From Roseomonas aeriglobus (lineage in GTDB: Bacteria; Pseudomonadota; Alphaproteobacteria; Sphingomonadales; Sphingomonadaceae): a DNA stretch of 64,000 nt. Location: contig JAFHKN010000002.1 in NCBI GenBank assembly GCA_016937575.1, positions 3,469,001 through 3,533,000 of the forward strand, in the 5' to 3' direction. A program made the position numbers and the translations under genes. Shown here piece by piece: positions 26,110 to 34,764 of this stretch (positions within the stretch are counted from its first letter, which is position 1; every line of letters begins with the position of its first letter). The notes under the pieces were generated by a model. It did no database searches and was not told the DNA's origin. It was given only the letters and a program-made list of their open reading frames with translations.

Positions 26110-26799
26110 ATGCGCGAAATCGTGTTCGACACTGAAACCACCGGCCTCAGCTTCGCCGGTGGCGACCGGCTGGTGGAAATCGGCTGCGTGGAGCTGGTGA
26201 ACAAGGTTGAGACCGGGCGAACGTTCCACGCCTATCTCAATCCCCAGCGTGACATGCCTGAAGAGGCGGAGCGGGTGCATGGCCTGTCGGCCAAGTTCCT
26301 GTCCGACAAGCCGTTGTTCGCGCATATCGTCGCCGACATGCTCGATTTCCTGGGTGACGCGCCGTTAATCGCGCACAACGCCGGGTTCGATTTTTCCTTC
26401 CTTAACGGCGAACTGACGGCGCACGGCCATGCCGAGATCTGCCGGACGCGGATGGTCGACACGCTGATGATCGCGCGGACCAGGCATCCCGGCTCCAAAC
26501 ATACGCTGGATGCGCTGTGCGTCCGCTACGGGATCGACCGGTCCCACCGTATCGTCCACGGCGCGCTGCTCGACGCGCAACTGCTCGCGCAGGTCTATGT
26601 CGAGCTGACCGGCGGGCGGCAGATTGGCCTTGGCCTCGCGGTCGAGACCGTCGTCGATGCCCCCGCCGCCGTGGCCACCGTCCGCGCCGAGATGCGCCCC
26701 CCGCGGCCGCATGCCGCGACCCCGCAAGAGCTCGCTGCCCATGCTGAGTTTATGAAGGGGGTCAAGGAACCGCTGTGGGGGGGCGCCGCGTTCGGTTGA
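26110..26799 (+). CDS. dnaQ: DNA polymerase III epsilon subunit
   Basis: Proofreading 3'-5' exonuclease of the replicative polymerase, 229 residues. Exo I is [12 protein letters not shown] (Asp and Glu ligands), Exo II is [12 protein letters not shown], and Exo III includes [14 protein letters not shown], giving the DEDDh class. The C-terminal tail beyond residue 175 is Pro/Ala-rich and would carry the polymerase-binding segment. ATG 26110 starts at the family N-terminus. It follows coaE by 8 bases, a conserved order beside the origin. Confidence 0.94.
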   Translation: MREIVFDTETTGLSFAGGDRLVEIGCVELVNKVETGRTFHAYLNPQRDMPEEAERVHGLSAKFLSDKPLFAHIVADMLDFLGDAPLIAHNAGFDFSFLNGELTAHGHAEICRTRMVDTLMIARTRHPGSKHTLDALCVRYGIDRSHRIVHGALLDAQLLAQVYVELTGGRQIGLGLAVETVVDAPAAVATVRAEMRPPRPHAATPQELAAHAEFMKGVKEPLWGGAAFG

Positions 26800-26855
26800 C
26801 GGAACGGGGGGCCATTCCTAGGTCCCCCACCCCAGAACGAGAAAAGGAGACGCTC

Positions 26856-27449
26856 ATGGAAATCCGGGTTTCGGGTCATCAGGTCGACACCGGCGATGCG
26901 CTGAAGAGCCACGTCGAGGACCGCCTCCAGGGCATCGCCGACAAGTATTTCTCGCGCGCCATTTCCGCCCAGGTGACCTTCGGCAAGGGACCGCACGATC
27001 ACGGCTTCACCTGCGATATCGTCGCGCATGTGATGCAGGGCCTGGTGTTGAAGGGCCATCATTCGAACGCCGGCGACGAAGCGCGCCTGGCTTTCGACGG
27101 GGCCGCCGACAAGATCGAAAAGCAGCTGCGCCGCTACATGCGTCGCCTGAAGGACCGTAATGCCGGCCAGGCTGCCGAATTCGCCGAGGCGAACGGCTAT
27201 GACAATGCGGGCTACACCGTGTTCAACGCGGGCGTGGAGGAAGAGGCCGAGGTCGCCGACGCGCCGCTGATCATCGCCGAAACGCGTGTCGACGTTCCGG
27301 ACGCCAGCGTGTCGGATGCGGTCATGATGCTCGATTTGCGCAACACCAACGCGTTGCTGTTCAAGAACAGCGGCACGGGCAACTTCAATATGGTCTATCG
27401 CCGCCACGACGGAACGATCGGCTGGGTCGAGCCCAATCGGGCCGGCTGA
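26856..27449 (+). CDS. hpf: Long-form ribosome hibernation promoting factor
   Basis: Protein that dimerises 70S ribosomes into inactive 100S particles. The 197 residues have an N-terminal S30AE domain (MEIRVSGHQVDTGDALKSHV, residues 1 to about 100) and a C-terminal dimerisation domain (DAVMMLDLRNTNALLFKNSG). The length and second domain mark the long form. A strong AAAAGGAGA ribosome-binding site precedes ATG 26856. It is followed by ptsN, an association common near rpoN in other proteobacteria; no rpoN is seen here. Confidence 0.94.
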   Translation: MEIRVSGHQVDTGDALKSHVEDRLQGIADKYFSRAISAQVTFGKGPHDHGFTCDIVAHVMQGLVLKGHHSNAGDEARLAFDGAADKIEKQLRRYMRRLKDRNAGQAAEFAEANGYDNAGYTVFNAGVEEEAEVADAPLIIAETRVDVPDASVSDAVMMLDLRNTNALLFKNSGTGNFNMVYRRHDGTIGWVEPNRAG

Positions 27450-27470
27450 TCGCACGATAAAGGGGGCAAG

Positions 27471-27944
27471 ATGACGACGGCCGATCTCGGCGACCTGCTG
27501 GTGCCCGATGCGGTGCTGGCCGATGTCGCGGCGGGCAACAAGCGCGCGCTGTTCACCGCGCTGGGCGCCGCTGCGGCCAGGGTCTGGTCGCTCGACGAGG
27601 GCGTCGTCGCCACCGCACTCGCCGCGCGCGAGAAGTTGGGTACGACCGGCTTCGGCGGCGGCGTCGCGGTGCCCCACGCCCGAATCGACGGGCTGGAGGC
27701 GGTGCGCGGCATCTTCGTGCGGCTGCCGCGCCCGATCGAATTCGATGCGGTCGATTCGCTGCCGGTCGACCTCGTCTTCATGATGCTGTCGCCGCCCGAA
27801 GCGGGGGCCGATCATCTCAAGGCGCTCGCCCGCGTGTCGCGCCGCCTGCGTGACCGGGCATTTGCCGAGAAGCTGCGCGGAGCGGGATCGCGCGACGCGC
27901 TCTACGCTCTGCTGACCGCGGCCGAGACGCGTGACGCCGCCTGA
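27471..27944 (+). CDS. ptsN: Nitrogen-regulatory PTS IIA protein
   Basis: EIIA-Ntr phosphoacceptor of 157 residues, carrying the fructose-type EIIA fold. The phosphorylated histidine is His69 in VAVPHARIDGL. Other family phrases are VATALAAREKLGTTGFGGG and DLVFMMLSPP. It relays phosphate in the regulatory PTS, controlling potassium, carbon and envelope functions. RBS AAAGGGGGC upstream. Its 3' end overlaps the next gene by 14 bases. Confidence 0.92.
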   Translation: MTTADLGDLLVPDAVLADVAAGNKRALFTALGAAAARVWSLDEGVVATALAAREKLGTTGFGGGVAVPHARIDGLEAVRGIFVRLPRPIEFDAVDSLPVDLVFMMLSPPEAGADHLKALARVSRRLRDRAFAEKLRGAGSRDALYALLTAAETRDAA

Positions 27945-28404
27945 AAGCGTCCTTTCGGGGGCCGAAGCGCATTTCCGCGCGCTCGAATCGCTCTACGCTT
28001 CGGCACCGATCAACGCGCTCTTCGAATCGCGGCTGACGATTCCGGCCGCGGGGCTCAGCCGGATCGCCTTCACGCTCGACGAACGGCATTTTCATGCCGC
28101 CGGGGCGGTGCACGGCACCGCCTATTTCAAGATGCTCGACGACGCGGCCTTTTATGCCGCGAACAGTCTGGTGACCGACCGGTTCCTGCTGACGACCGCG
28201 TTCAACCTGCTGTTCACGCGGCCGCTCGGGCCGGGCGCGGTGACGGCGGAGGGGCGGTGGGTCAGTGGACATCGCCGCGTCCTGATCGCCGAGGCGCGGA
28301 TGATCGACGCCTCGGGAGAAGAGGTGGCGCGCGGGACCGGCACCTTTATGAAATCGCGCATCCCGCTCGCCGGGCTCAACGGCTATGGCAGCACTGCGGG
28401 ATGA
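27931..28404 (+). CDS. PaaI-type hotdog-fold thioesterase
   Basis: A 157-residue single hotdog domain. The motif HFHAAGAVHGTAYFKMLDDA matches the PaaI pattern (H-G-G/T ... D), with His/Asp lining the acyl-CoA thioester. The substrate is unknown. GTG 27931 starts within the end of ptsN; the stop overlaps the DUF1491 start by 4 bases (ATGA), so translation is coupled along dnaQ-hpf-ptsN-thioesterase-DUF1491. Confidence 0.82.
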   Translation: MTPPESVLSGAEAHFRALESLYASAPINALFESRLTIPAAGLSRIAFTLDERHFHAAGAVHGTAYFKMLDDAAFYAANSLVTDRFLLTTAFNLLFTRPLGPGAVTAEGRWVSGHRRVLIAEARMIDASGEEVARGTGTFMKSRIPLAGLNGYGSTAG

Positions 28405-28730
28405 CGCCGCGGCTGACCAGCGAATTCCGTGCGAAGGCGCTGATCCGCCGGGTCCACGACGCCGGCGGATCGGCGATGGTGCTGGCAAAGGGCGATGCGA
28501 TGTCGGGCGCGATCCTGGTGGTGGCGCTCGACCGCGGCGCCGATCCGACGTGCTGGGAACGCGACGTGACCGGCATCGGACTCACCCGTTGTGGTCCGAC
28601 AACTGCCGACCCCCAAGATGTGGCGGCATATTGGCAACGGCGCCGCAAAAACGATCCCGATCTGTGGGTGATCGAACTGGATATCGCAGCAGCCGAACGG
28701 TTCGCCGCTGAAACGATCACGTCGAATTGA
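28401..28730 (+). CDS. DUF1491 family protein
   Basis: A 109-residue cytoplasmic protein starting TPRLTSEFRAKALIRRVHDA, with AILVVALDRGADP and the C-terminal DPDLWVIELDIAAAERF, which are the DUF1491 conserved blocks. The family is almost restricted to alphaproteobacteria and has no known function. ATG 28401 overlaps the thioesterase stop. It ends the operon; 174 bases without a gene follow. Confidence 0.85.
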   Translation: MTPRLTSEFRAKALIRRVHDAGGSAMVLAKGDAMSGAILVVALDRGADPTCWERDVTGIGLTRCGPTTADPQDVAAYWQRRRKNDPDLWVIELDIAAAERFAAETITSN

Positions 28731-28904
28731 CTCTGAACGCCCGGTGACCGAAAGGCCGGCTTCCTAAATTCGCGTTGTGCCGCGCGGGGTGCGATCCCAC
28801 ACGGTTACGCAGTCGGGGGGACTACCCGCGACGGCACCGGGATAGGTGAAATACACCGCCCGCCCACGCCGTCTCGCGTGCCAACCGCATAATATCGAAG
28901 TTGA

Positions 28905-29588
28905 ATGTCGCTGTTCGCTCGCGCCGCATCCGTTGCGGCCGTAACTCTATGTGCCGGTCTTCTGCTGGGCACGACCTCGCCGGGTTTCGCGCAGGAAGTC
29001 CCTTCCGCGCATGTCTCGACGCTGAATGCCCTGGCGCTGCCCCAGGTCCCGATGACGCCCACCGCGCCGGACACCGCCGCAGCTGCTCCCCAAGCCAAAT
29101 TCCAGCCTGCCGTCATCCAGACGGTGCAGTCGCTTCCCGAACCCACCCCTGCCGTTGTCCAGGACGATGAGGACGAGAGCTATGACAGCCTCGCCGATGC
29201 CGTCGCGGACCAGTCGGCCGCGCTCGAGGATGCAGAAATGCGCTGCCTCGCCGCCGGCGTGTACTTCGAATCGAAGGGTGAGCCGCTCGCCGGCCAGCTG
29301 GCGGTCGCGCAGACCATCATCAACCGCACCAAGTCGGGCCGTTTCCCCAAGTCGATCTGCGGCGTGCTGACCCAGGCGGGCCAGTTCTCGTTCGTGCGCG
29401 GTGGCAACGTGCCGACCGCCGAAGGCCGCGCCGGCTGGCAGACCGCGGTTGCGGTGGCGAAGGTCGCAGCCAACGACCTGTGGGACGGTGCCGCGGATAA
29501 GGCGCTGTTCTTCCACGCCCGTCGCGTTTCGCCGGGTTGGCGCGCGACCAAGATCGCGGCGATCGGCAACCACGTCTTCTACCGATAA
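28905..29588 (+). CDS. Exported cell-wall hydrolase (SleB/Hydrolase_2 family)
   Basis: A 227-residue periplasmic protein. The signal peptide covers residues 1-30 (cleavage after GFAQ), then a Pro/Ala-rich linker to about residue 105, and a C-terminal SleB-type domain. The domain shows CLAAGVYFESKGEPLAGQLA (catalytic Glu in YFES), VAQTIINRTKSGRFP, CGVLTQAGQFSFV and the terminal IGNHVFYR, all typical of cell-wall hydrolases that cleave peptidoglycan glycan strands. Probably acts in wall turnover. Single gene. Confidence 0.9.
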   Translation: MSLFARAASVAAVTLCAGLLLGTTSPGFAQEVPSAHVSTLNALALPQVPMTPTAPDTAAAAPQAKFQPAVIQTVQSLPEPTPAVVQDDEDESYDSLADAVADQSAALEDAEMRCLAAGVYFESKGEPLAGQLAVAQTIINRTKSGRFPKSICGVLTQAGQFSFVRGGNVPTAEGRAGWQTAVAVAKVAANDLWDGAADKALFFHARRVSPGWRATKIAAIGNHVFYR

Positions 29589-29628
29589 GACGATCGCGCG
29601 GGGTTTCCCGCGTTCGCCAGATGTTCTA

Positions 29629-29661
29629 CAAGAGGCGCGATGGCTTCCGTCGCGCCTCTTG
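29629..29661 (+). promoter_or_regulatory. Hairpin over the mmcB translation start
   Basis: A perfect 12-base stem, CAAGAGGCGCGA (29629-29640) with TCGCGCCTCTTG (29650-29661), encloses a 9-base loop. The AGAGG ribosome-binding sequence lies within the left arm and the ATG (29640-29642) at its edge. If formed, the stem would hide the initiation region of mmcB. No T tract follows, so a terminator is less likely. Confidence 0.55.
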
Positions 29662-30140
29662 TCGTGTCCGATCCCGTAGACCGTCTGGTCGCGACGGACG
29701 TCGCGCGCGGTGTATGTCGGATGCTGCTGCGCCACGATATCGTCGCGATCGCCGAAGTGCCGCTCGACGGCGGCCGTCGGGCTGACCTGATGGCGATCGG
29801 GCCGAAAGGCGAACTGGTGATCGTGGAGATCAAGGTTTCGCGTGCCGACCTGCTCGGCGACGGCAAATGGACCGAGTATCTTCCGCACTGCGACCGGTTT
29901 TTCTGGGCGGTGCCCGCCGGGTTCGACGCGTCGCCGCTGGACGGAGAAGCGTTCCTGCCCGAGCGATCGGGCGTAATCGTTGCCGATCGCTACGACGCGG
30001 CGATCGTGCGCGAGGCGGCGGTGGTGGCGATGCCGGCGACGGCGCGGCGCAAATGTACGACAGCGCTCGCAAGGCGCGCGGCGCGGCGCGTGATGGGGTT
30101 GGTGGATCCCGAAGCCTTTGGTGCCTTCCCGCGCGGCTAA
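29640..30140 (+). CDS. mmcB: MmcB family DNA repair protein
   Basis: A 166-residue protein of the DUF1052/MmcB family, with PD-(D/E)xK-like features: RRADLMAIGPKGELVIVEIKVSRADL contains the D...ExK pattern of this nuclease fold. In Caulobacter mmcB is needed for survival after mitomycin C and belongs to the damage response. ATG 29640 lies in a stable hairpin; an in-frame GTG at 29664 would shorten the protein by 8 residues but has no ribosome-binding site. Confidence 0.85.
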   Translation: MASVAPLVVSDPVDRLVATDVARGVCRMLLRHDIVAIAEVPLDGGRRADLMAIGPKGELVIVEIKVSRADLLGDGKWTEYLPHCDRFFWAVPAGFDASPLDGEAFLPERSGVIVADRYDAAIVREAAVVAMPATARRKCTTALARRAARRVMGLVDPEAFGAFPRG

Positions 30141-30149
30141 GGCAGTTAG

Positions 30150-30171
30150 CCCCTCCCCTAAAGGGGAGGGG
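30150..30171. terminator. Symmetrical hairpin between convergent genes
   Basis: Perfect arms CCCCTCCCCT (30150-30159) and AGGGGAGGGG (30162-30171) with a 2-base centre separate the convergent mmcB and ankyrin-repeat genes. Such a stem could stop transcription from both sides; flanking T runs are short. Confidence 0.5.
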
Positions 30172-30183
30172 AGCACGCAAGAT

Positions 30184-30783
30184 TTAAAGCTTCGGTCCCG
30201 ACACCGCCCGCGCGCCGGCCTTGGACGCATCGGTCAGCAGCTTCGTCAGCGCCGGCGAGCGGTTGTCCTGCCGGGCATAGTCGCGCGCGCTCATGCCGGC
30301 GACGCGGTCGGCCTGGTCGGGGTTCGCACCGGCCTTCAGCAGTTTGTCGGCCAGGTCGAGGTTGCGCAATTGTACCGCGCGGATCAGCGGCGTTTCGCCC
30401 GACGTGTTGGGCATGTTCACATTTGCTTTGCGCGTCAGCAGACTGTCGACGCAATCGTCGCAATTCCCGTTGATCGCGATCATCAGCGGCGTGTTCCCGC
30501 GGGTGTCCTGCGCGTTGATCGCGGCGCCACGGCTCAGCAGGAACCGGATATAGGTCGCATCGTTGCGGCGGGTGACGATATGCAACGCGGTGTCGCCGCT
30601 GCTCGTCTCCTTCGTGTTGATCAGCGTCGAGCCCGGCTTGTCGAGCATCTGCGTCACCTTGGTGCCGTCGGCTTCCTTCACCGCCTTCAAAAACTCGTAG
30701 CTGTCGGACATGCGCTGCGCCGGTGCGGCGGCGGGCAGAGTGATGACGGTCGCGGCAAGCAGGAGGGCGAGGGGACGGAACAT
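30184..30783 (-). CDS. Exported ankyrin-repeat protein
   Basis: A 199-residue protein with a signal peptide (MFRPLALLLAATVITLPAAA, cleavage near residue 22) followed by about four ankyrin repeats. Clear repeat cores are SGDTALHIVTRRND, RGNTPLMIAINGNC, SGETPLIRAVQLRN and MSARDYARQDN. Bacterial periplasmic ankyrin proteins are scaffolds, some protecting against oxidants; the partner is unknown here. Divergent from the Sco1-like lipoprotein gene (69 bases), so a shared regulatory region is possible. Confidence 0.85.
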   Translation of the reverse strand: MFRPLALLLAATVITLPAAAPAQRMSDSYEFLKAVKEADGTKVTQMLDKPGSTLINTKETSSGDTALHIVTRRNDATYIRFLLSRGAAINAQDTRGNTPLMIAINGNCDDCVDSLLTRKANVNMPNTSGETPLIRAVQLRNLDLADKLLKAGANPDQADRVAGMSARDYARQDNRSPALTKLLTDASKAGARAVSGPKL

Positions 30784-30852
30784 GGGCAGATGGCCTCTGG
30801 CGATGGCTTGGGGTTGCAGCGCGCGGCCTATCAGATCATGGCTGGCGATGCC

Positions 30853-31446
30853 ATGAACAGCTTCAAGCCTGCGATTGCCGCCTTCGCCTTCGCGCTGGCC
30901 GCGTGCAACCCGCAACCGACCGGCGCGCCCGCCGAACCCCCGTTGGCCGGAGCCCGGATCGGCGGCCCGTTCACGCTGAGCGACGGCGACGGCAAGACGG
31001 TGACCGACCGCGACTTCGCCGGCAGATATCGCATCGTCTATTTCGGCTACACCTTCTGCCCCGATGTCTGCCCGGTCGACGTGCAGACGATCGGTGCGGG
31101 GCTGAAGGCGTTCGAAAGGCGCGATCCGGCCAAGGCGCGTGCGGTCGTGCCGATCTTCATCACGGTCGATCCAGAGCGCGACACTCCGGCGGTGGTGAAG
31201 GCCTTCGTCGCGAATTTTCATCCGCGCATGGTCGGGCTGACGGGTACGCCACAACAGATCGCCGGCGTTGCCAAGGCCTATGGCATCTTCTTCCAGAAGG
31301 GGAAGGTGGCACCGGGCGGCGGCTATATGATGGATCACAGTCGCCAGGCCTATCTGATGGGGAAGGATGGCCAGCCGATCGCGCTGTTGCCTGTGGAGGG
31401 CGGCGCGGAGAAAGTTGCCGACGAACTGCAACGCTGGGTTCAGTGA
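30853..31446 (+). CDS. SCO1/SenC copper chaperone lipoprotein
   Basis: A 197-residue lipoprotein (lipobox FALAAC) with a thioredoxin-like Sco domain that delivers copper to the CuA centre of cytochrome c oxidase or acts as a periplasmic reductase. Copper ligands are Cys69 and Cys73 in TFCPDVCP and His162 in MMDHSRQA. The phrase ITVDPERDTPAVVKAF is characteristic. ATG 30853 places the signal peptide correctly; an ATG five codons earlier is possible. It overlaps the next gene by 4 bases (GTGA). Confidence 0.92.
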   Translation: MNSFKPAIAAFAFALAACNPQPTGAPAEPPLAGARIGGPFTLSDGDGKTVTDRDFAGRYRIVYFGYTFCPDVCPVDVQTIGAGLKAFERRDPAKARAVVPIFITVDPERDTPAVVKAFVANFHPRMVGLTGTPQQIAGVAKAYGIFFQKGKVAPGGGYMMDHSRQAYLMGKDGQPIALLPVEGGAEKVADELQRWVQ

Positions 31447-31883
31447 CAGATACCGATAACTTCTGGGAATCGACGCCGCTCGCCAAGCTCGATCGCGCGC
31501 AGTGGGAGGCGCTGTGCGACGGGTGTGGAAAATGCTGCCTGCACAAGCTGGAGGATGAGGAGACCGGCGAGCTGATGCCGACCAATGTCGCGTGCCGCCT
31601 GCTCGACCGGCGGATGGGCATGTGTTCGGATTACAAGCATCGCCATGCTTATGTCGCCGAATGCGTCCGGCTGACCCCGCGGCTGGTCGACGAGCTCGAC
31701 TGGCTGCCATCGACCTGCGCGTATCGGTTGCGCGGCGAGGGGCGGCCGTTGCCCGATTGGCATTACCTCGTCTGCGGCGACCGCGAAGCGGTGCATGCCG
31801 CCGGCGAATCGACTCGCGGCTGGACGATCAGCGAGGACGATGCCGGCGACTTCGAACATCACCTGGTCGAGCGGGAGTTGTGA
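31443..31883 (+). CDS. YcgN family (UPF0260) cysteine-cluster protein
   Basis: A 146-residue cytoplasmic protein with the cysteine cluster LCDGCGKCCLHKLED and further Cys in TNVACRLLD and MCSDY, a putative Fe-S or zinc site of the YkgJ type. The phrases FWESTPLAKLDRAQWEALC and WHYLVCGD are those of YcgN proteins. The function is unknown. It starts at GTG 31443 inside the stop of the Sco gene and ends in a GTGA overlap with the next gene. Confidence 0.85.
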   Translation: MTDTDNFWESTPLAKLDRAQWEALCDGCGKCCLHKLEDEETGELMPTNVACRLLDRRMGMCSDYKHRHAYVAECVRLTPRLVDELDWLPSTCAYRLRGEGRPLPDWHYLVCGDREAVHAAGESTRGWTISEDDAGDFEHHLVEREL

Positions 31884-32563
31884 GCGCGGGCGCCGACGTC
31901 GAGGTCGTCCGCCACCCCCGCGCGCGGCGGATGAAACTGGCATTCGATCCGGCGAACGGCCGGGTGCGGCTGGTGCTGCCGACGCGGGCGAAGCTGGCGG
32001 CGGGCCTCGCCTGGGTCGAGCAGCATCGGGACTGGATCGCCGAACAGCGAGCGAAGCTACCCGCGGGACGCCCCTTCGTGCCGGGCGCGGCCGTGCCGAT
32101 CGGCGACGTTGACGTCATGCTGGCATGGGACGAAGCCGGGCCGCGGTCGCCGCGACGGGTTGACGGCCAGCTGATCGTGGGTGGGCCGCGCGAAGGCTTC
32201 GAGGCGCGAGTCCAGCGTTGGCTGCGACGAGAGGCCCTGCGCATGCTGTCGCAGGAAACCGCCGACTATGCGGCAAAGGCAGGCGTCACCGTTACAGCCG
32301 TCGGCGTCGGCGACACCCGATCGCGGTGGGGCAGCTGCGCGTCATCGGGCGCCATCCGGTACAGCTGGCGATTGATCCTGGCGCCGGCCGCGGTCCGTCG
32401 GGCGACCGTCGCGCATGAAGTGGCGCATCGCGTCCACATGAACCACTCGCCGGCCTTCCACGCCCTGGTCGCGCAGCTTTATGGGCGAGATCCGACGCCG
32501 GAGCGCCGCTGGCTCAAGACCAACGGCGCGACGCTTCATTGGTACGGGCGCGGAGCATCCTGA
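31880..32563 (+). CDS. YgjP-like M48/DUF45 zinc metallopeptidase
   Basis: A 227-residue protein of the YgjP/WLM-like group. The zinc motif is HEVAHRVHMNHS with His179, Glu180 and His183. The preceding block GDTRSRWGSCASSGAIRYSW is the family signature, as is the N-terminal VRHPRARRMKLAF. Substrates are unknown; family members are often near nucleotide-repair or helicase genes. GTG 31880 is coupled to ycgN. The 3' end overlaps the convergent penicillin-binding protein gene by 28 bases. Confidence 0.88.
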   Translation: MSAGADVEVVRHPRARRMKLAFDPANGRVRLVLPTRAKLAAGLAWVEQHRDWIAEQRAKLPAGRPFVPGAAVPIGDVDVMLAWDEAGPRSPRRVDGQLIVGGPREGFEARVQRWLRREALRMLSQETADYAAKAGVTVTAVGVGDTRSRWGSCASSGAIRYSWRLILAPAAVRRATVAHEVAHRVHMNHSPAFHALVAQLYGRDPTPERRWLKTNGATLHWYGRGAS

Positions 32564-34701
32564 TCACGCTGGACTGCCGGCGGAAGCTGGCGGACGGGCG
32601 CTTCACGTGGAGCATCGGGTCGTCGCTGCGGCGGCAGGTAGCGGGCGTCACGCGCATCGCGTGGCGGCGCGCGGCCCGTGACCCGGTCCAGCCATTCCTG
32701 GTCGAGCCGCTGCTGCTCTGCGTCGGGATCGCCCGACCCGGGCGGCGGTGGGATGTCATCGTCGCGACGCGGTTGCTCGGCCGCGCCGTCGGGCGGCAGC
32801 GGATTGCCATCGGCATCGACGAAGGCGCCGGCGTCGGCATTGCCGTAATAGGCCTCATCATCGGGTTCGAGCTGCCAGTCGGGCAGGGTAACCTGCGTGT
32901 CGAACTGCTCGACCGGGCGGCTGGCCACTGCCTGGCGCATGAAGGCGGCAAAGGCACGCGCCGGCGCGGTGCCGCCCTGCAGGCCGGGGATCGCTTTGGC
33001 ATCGTCGCGACCCATCCACACGCCGGTGGTCAGCCCGCTGGAAAAGCCCAGGAACCAGCCGTCCTTGTTCGACGACGTCGTTCCGGTCTTGCCCGCGACG
33101 GGACGGCCGATCTGCGCCGCACGTGCGGTCCCGGTATTGACCGCAGTCTGCAGCAGGTCCGTCATCTGCGCGGCGACCTGCGGCGACACGAGCACGCGGC
33201 TGGTGTCGACCTGATGCTGGTAGATGACCTGGTTGTTCGCGGTGACGCGGGTAATGCCATAAGGCGTCACTGCCACGCCCTTTTGCGAGATGCTGGCAAA
33301 GGCGCGGGTCATGTCGATCAGACGGACGTCGCTCGTCCCCAGCACCATCGACGGCTGGGTGTTGATCGGCGTCGTGATGCCGAACCGGCGCGCCATGTCG
33401 GCGATCGCGCCGAAGCCGACCTCCAGACCGAGCTTCGCCGCGACCGTGTTGATCGAATAGGCAAAGGCGGTCCGCAGATCGATCGTACCCGAAAAGCGTC
33501 GCGACGAATTGCGCGGGCTCCAGCCCTGGATCGTCACGGGTTCGTCGACGATCTGATCGTCGGGCTTGCGTCCGGCCTCCAGCGCGGCGAGGTAGACGAA
33601 CAGCTTGAAGGCGGAGCCCGGCTGGCGGGTGGCCTGGGTCGCGCGGTTGTAGATCGACGCGACATAATCCTTGCCGCCGACCATCGCACGGACTTCACCG
33701 CCGCGGTCGAGCGCGACAAGCGCCCCCTGTGCCCCGCCCGGCGTATTGCCCCGGACCGCCGCATCGGCGGCGCGCTGCATCGACAGGTCGAGCGTCGTCC
33801 ACACTTCCAGCGGCTCGACCGTCTCGTCGATCAGCATTTCGAGCTGCGGCAGAGCCCAGTCGGTGAAATAGCGCACCGAATTCTGCATCGGTTCGGGTGC
33901 CAGCTTGACGCCCTGGATATCCTCCGCGCTCACCTGCGCGGCGCCGGCGACGCCCTGTTGCTGCATCAGGCGCAGCACGACCCGTCCACGCTCGACCGCG
34001 GCGGAGGCGTCGGCAGTGGGCGAATAGTTGCTCGGTGCCTTCACCAGCCCGGCGATGATCGCGGATTCGGGCAACGTCAGGCTGGTCGCCGGATGGCCAA
34101 AGAATTTCCGGCTCGCCGCATCGATGCCATAGGCGCCGCCCCCGAAATAGGCCTTGTTCAGATAGAGTTCGAGGATCTGGTCTTTGGTGAACTTGCGTTC
34201 GAGAGCGAGCGCCAGAATCCCTTCGCGCACCTTGCGGCCATAGGAACGGTTCGAGGTCAGGAAGACGTTGCGCGCCAACTGCTGGGTGATGGTCGATACG
34301 CCGGCAACGCGCTTGTCGCGCTCGAAACTGACCTGGATGCCACGGGCGATGCCGACCGGATCGACACCGATGTGGCTGTAGAAACGGCGATCCTCGACCG
34401 CGACCATCGCGTCGCGCATCGGTTCGGGAATCTGCGAATAGGGAATCCATTCGCCGTAGCTCGGCCCCAGCGAGACGATGACGGTGCCGTCGGCGGCGTG
34501 CACGCGGATCATCTGCCCGTTGGGCGACGACTTCAGCGTGTCGAAACTGGGTAACGACGCGCGCGCCGTATAGACCGCGATGACCAGCGCCAGCAGCCCG
34601 AGCACCGCGGTCGTCAGGCCGATGCCGACCGTCCATTTGAGGACGCGGCGCCAGCGGGCGGGCTTTTTCGGGGTGTTGCGGGGGCGGGGACGGTTAGCCA
34701 T
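32536..34701 (-). CDS. Class A penicillin-binding protein (PBP1A family)
   Basis: Bifunctional peptidoglycan glycosyltransferase and DD-transpeptidase, 721 residues. There is one membrane anchor (about residues 20-46). The GT51 domain shows VAVEDRRFYSHIGVDPVGI with the catalytic Glu, and GVSTITQQLARNVF. The transpeptidase domain has the Ser of QPGSAFKLFVY (about 363), SIN in YSINTVAAKLG and KTGTT near 536. The C-terminal tail of about 100 residues is rich in Asp, Pro and Arg and probably disordered. Last gene of the minus-strand run that begins at 38626. Confidence 0.95.
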   Translation of the reverse strand: MANRPRPRNTPKKPARWRRVLKWTVGIGLTTAVLGLLALVIAVYTARASLPSFDTLKSSPNGQMIRVHAADGTVIVSLGPSYGEWIPYSQIPEPMRDAMVAVEDRRFYSHIGVDPVGIARGIQVSFERDKRVAGVSTITQQLARNVFLTSNRSYGRKVREGILALALERKFTKDQILELYLNKAYFGGGAYGIDAASRKFFGHPATSLTLPESAIIAGLVKAPSNYSPTADASAAVERGRVVLRLMQQQGVAGAAQVSAEDIQGVKLAPEPMQNSVRYFTDWALPQLEMLIDETVEPLEVWTTLDLSMQRAADAAVRGNTPGGAQGALVALDRGGEVRAMVGGKDYVASIYNRATQATRQPGSAFKLFVYLAALEAGRKPDDQIVDEPVTIQGWSPRNSSRRFSGTIDLRTAFAYSINTVAAKLGLEVGFGAIADMARRFGITTPINTQPSMVLGTSDVRLIDMTRAFASISQKGVAVTPYGITRVTANNQVIYQHQVDTSRVLVSPQVAAQMTDLLQTAVNTGTARAAQIGRPVAGKTGTTSSNKDGWFLGFSSGLTTGVWMGRDDAKAIPGLQGGTAPARAFAAFMRQAVASRPVEQFDTQVTLPDWQLEPDDEAYYGNADAGAFVDADGNPLPPDGAAEQPRRDDDIPPPPGSGDPDAEQQRLDQEWLDRVTGRAPPRDARDARYLPPQRRPDAPREAPVRQLPPAVQRDQDAPRPYQ

Positions 34702-34764
34702 TGGGATCGGCTCAAGCGATTACGCGCTTAGCGAACCCTGAACAAGCGCCCCCGCACGGCGAAA

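Noticed and set aside
26801..26825. EcfG-type stress promoter GGAAC-N16-GTC before hpf
   Set aside because: The -10 element deviates from GTT and lies in a GC-rich palindrome (GGGGG...CCCCC) that looks more like a dnaQ terminator; not strong enough to list.
32599..32614. A fourth parS-like palindrome (CGCTTCACGTGGAGCA)
   Set aside because: Only 12 of 16 positions match, both arms are degenerate, and it lies within the 3' coding end of the penicillin-binding protein.
32539..34554. A 671-codon plus-strand open frame opposite the penicillin-binding protein
   Set aside because: No recognisable motif, and it fully overlaps the complete GT51/transpeptidase gene on the other strand.
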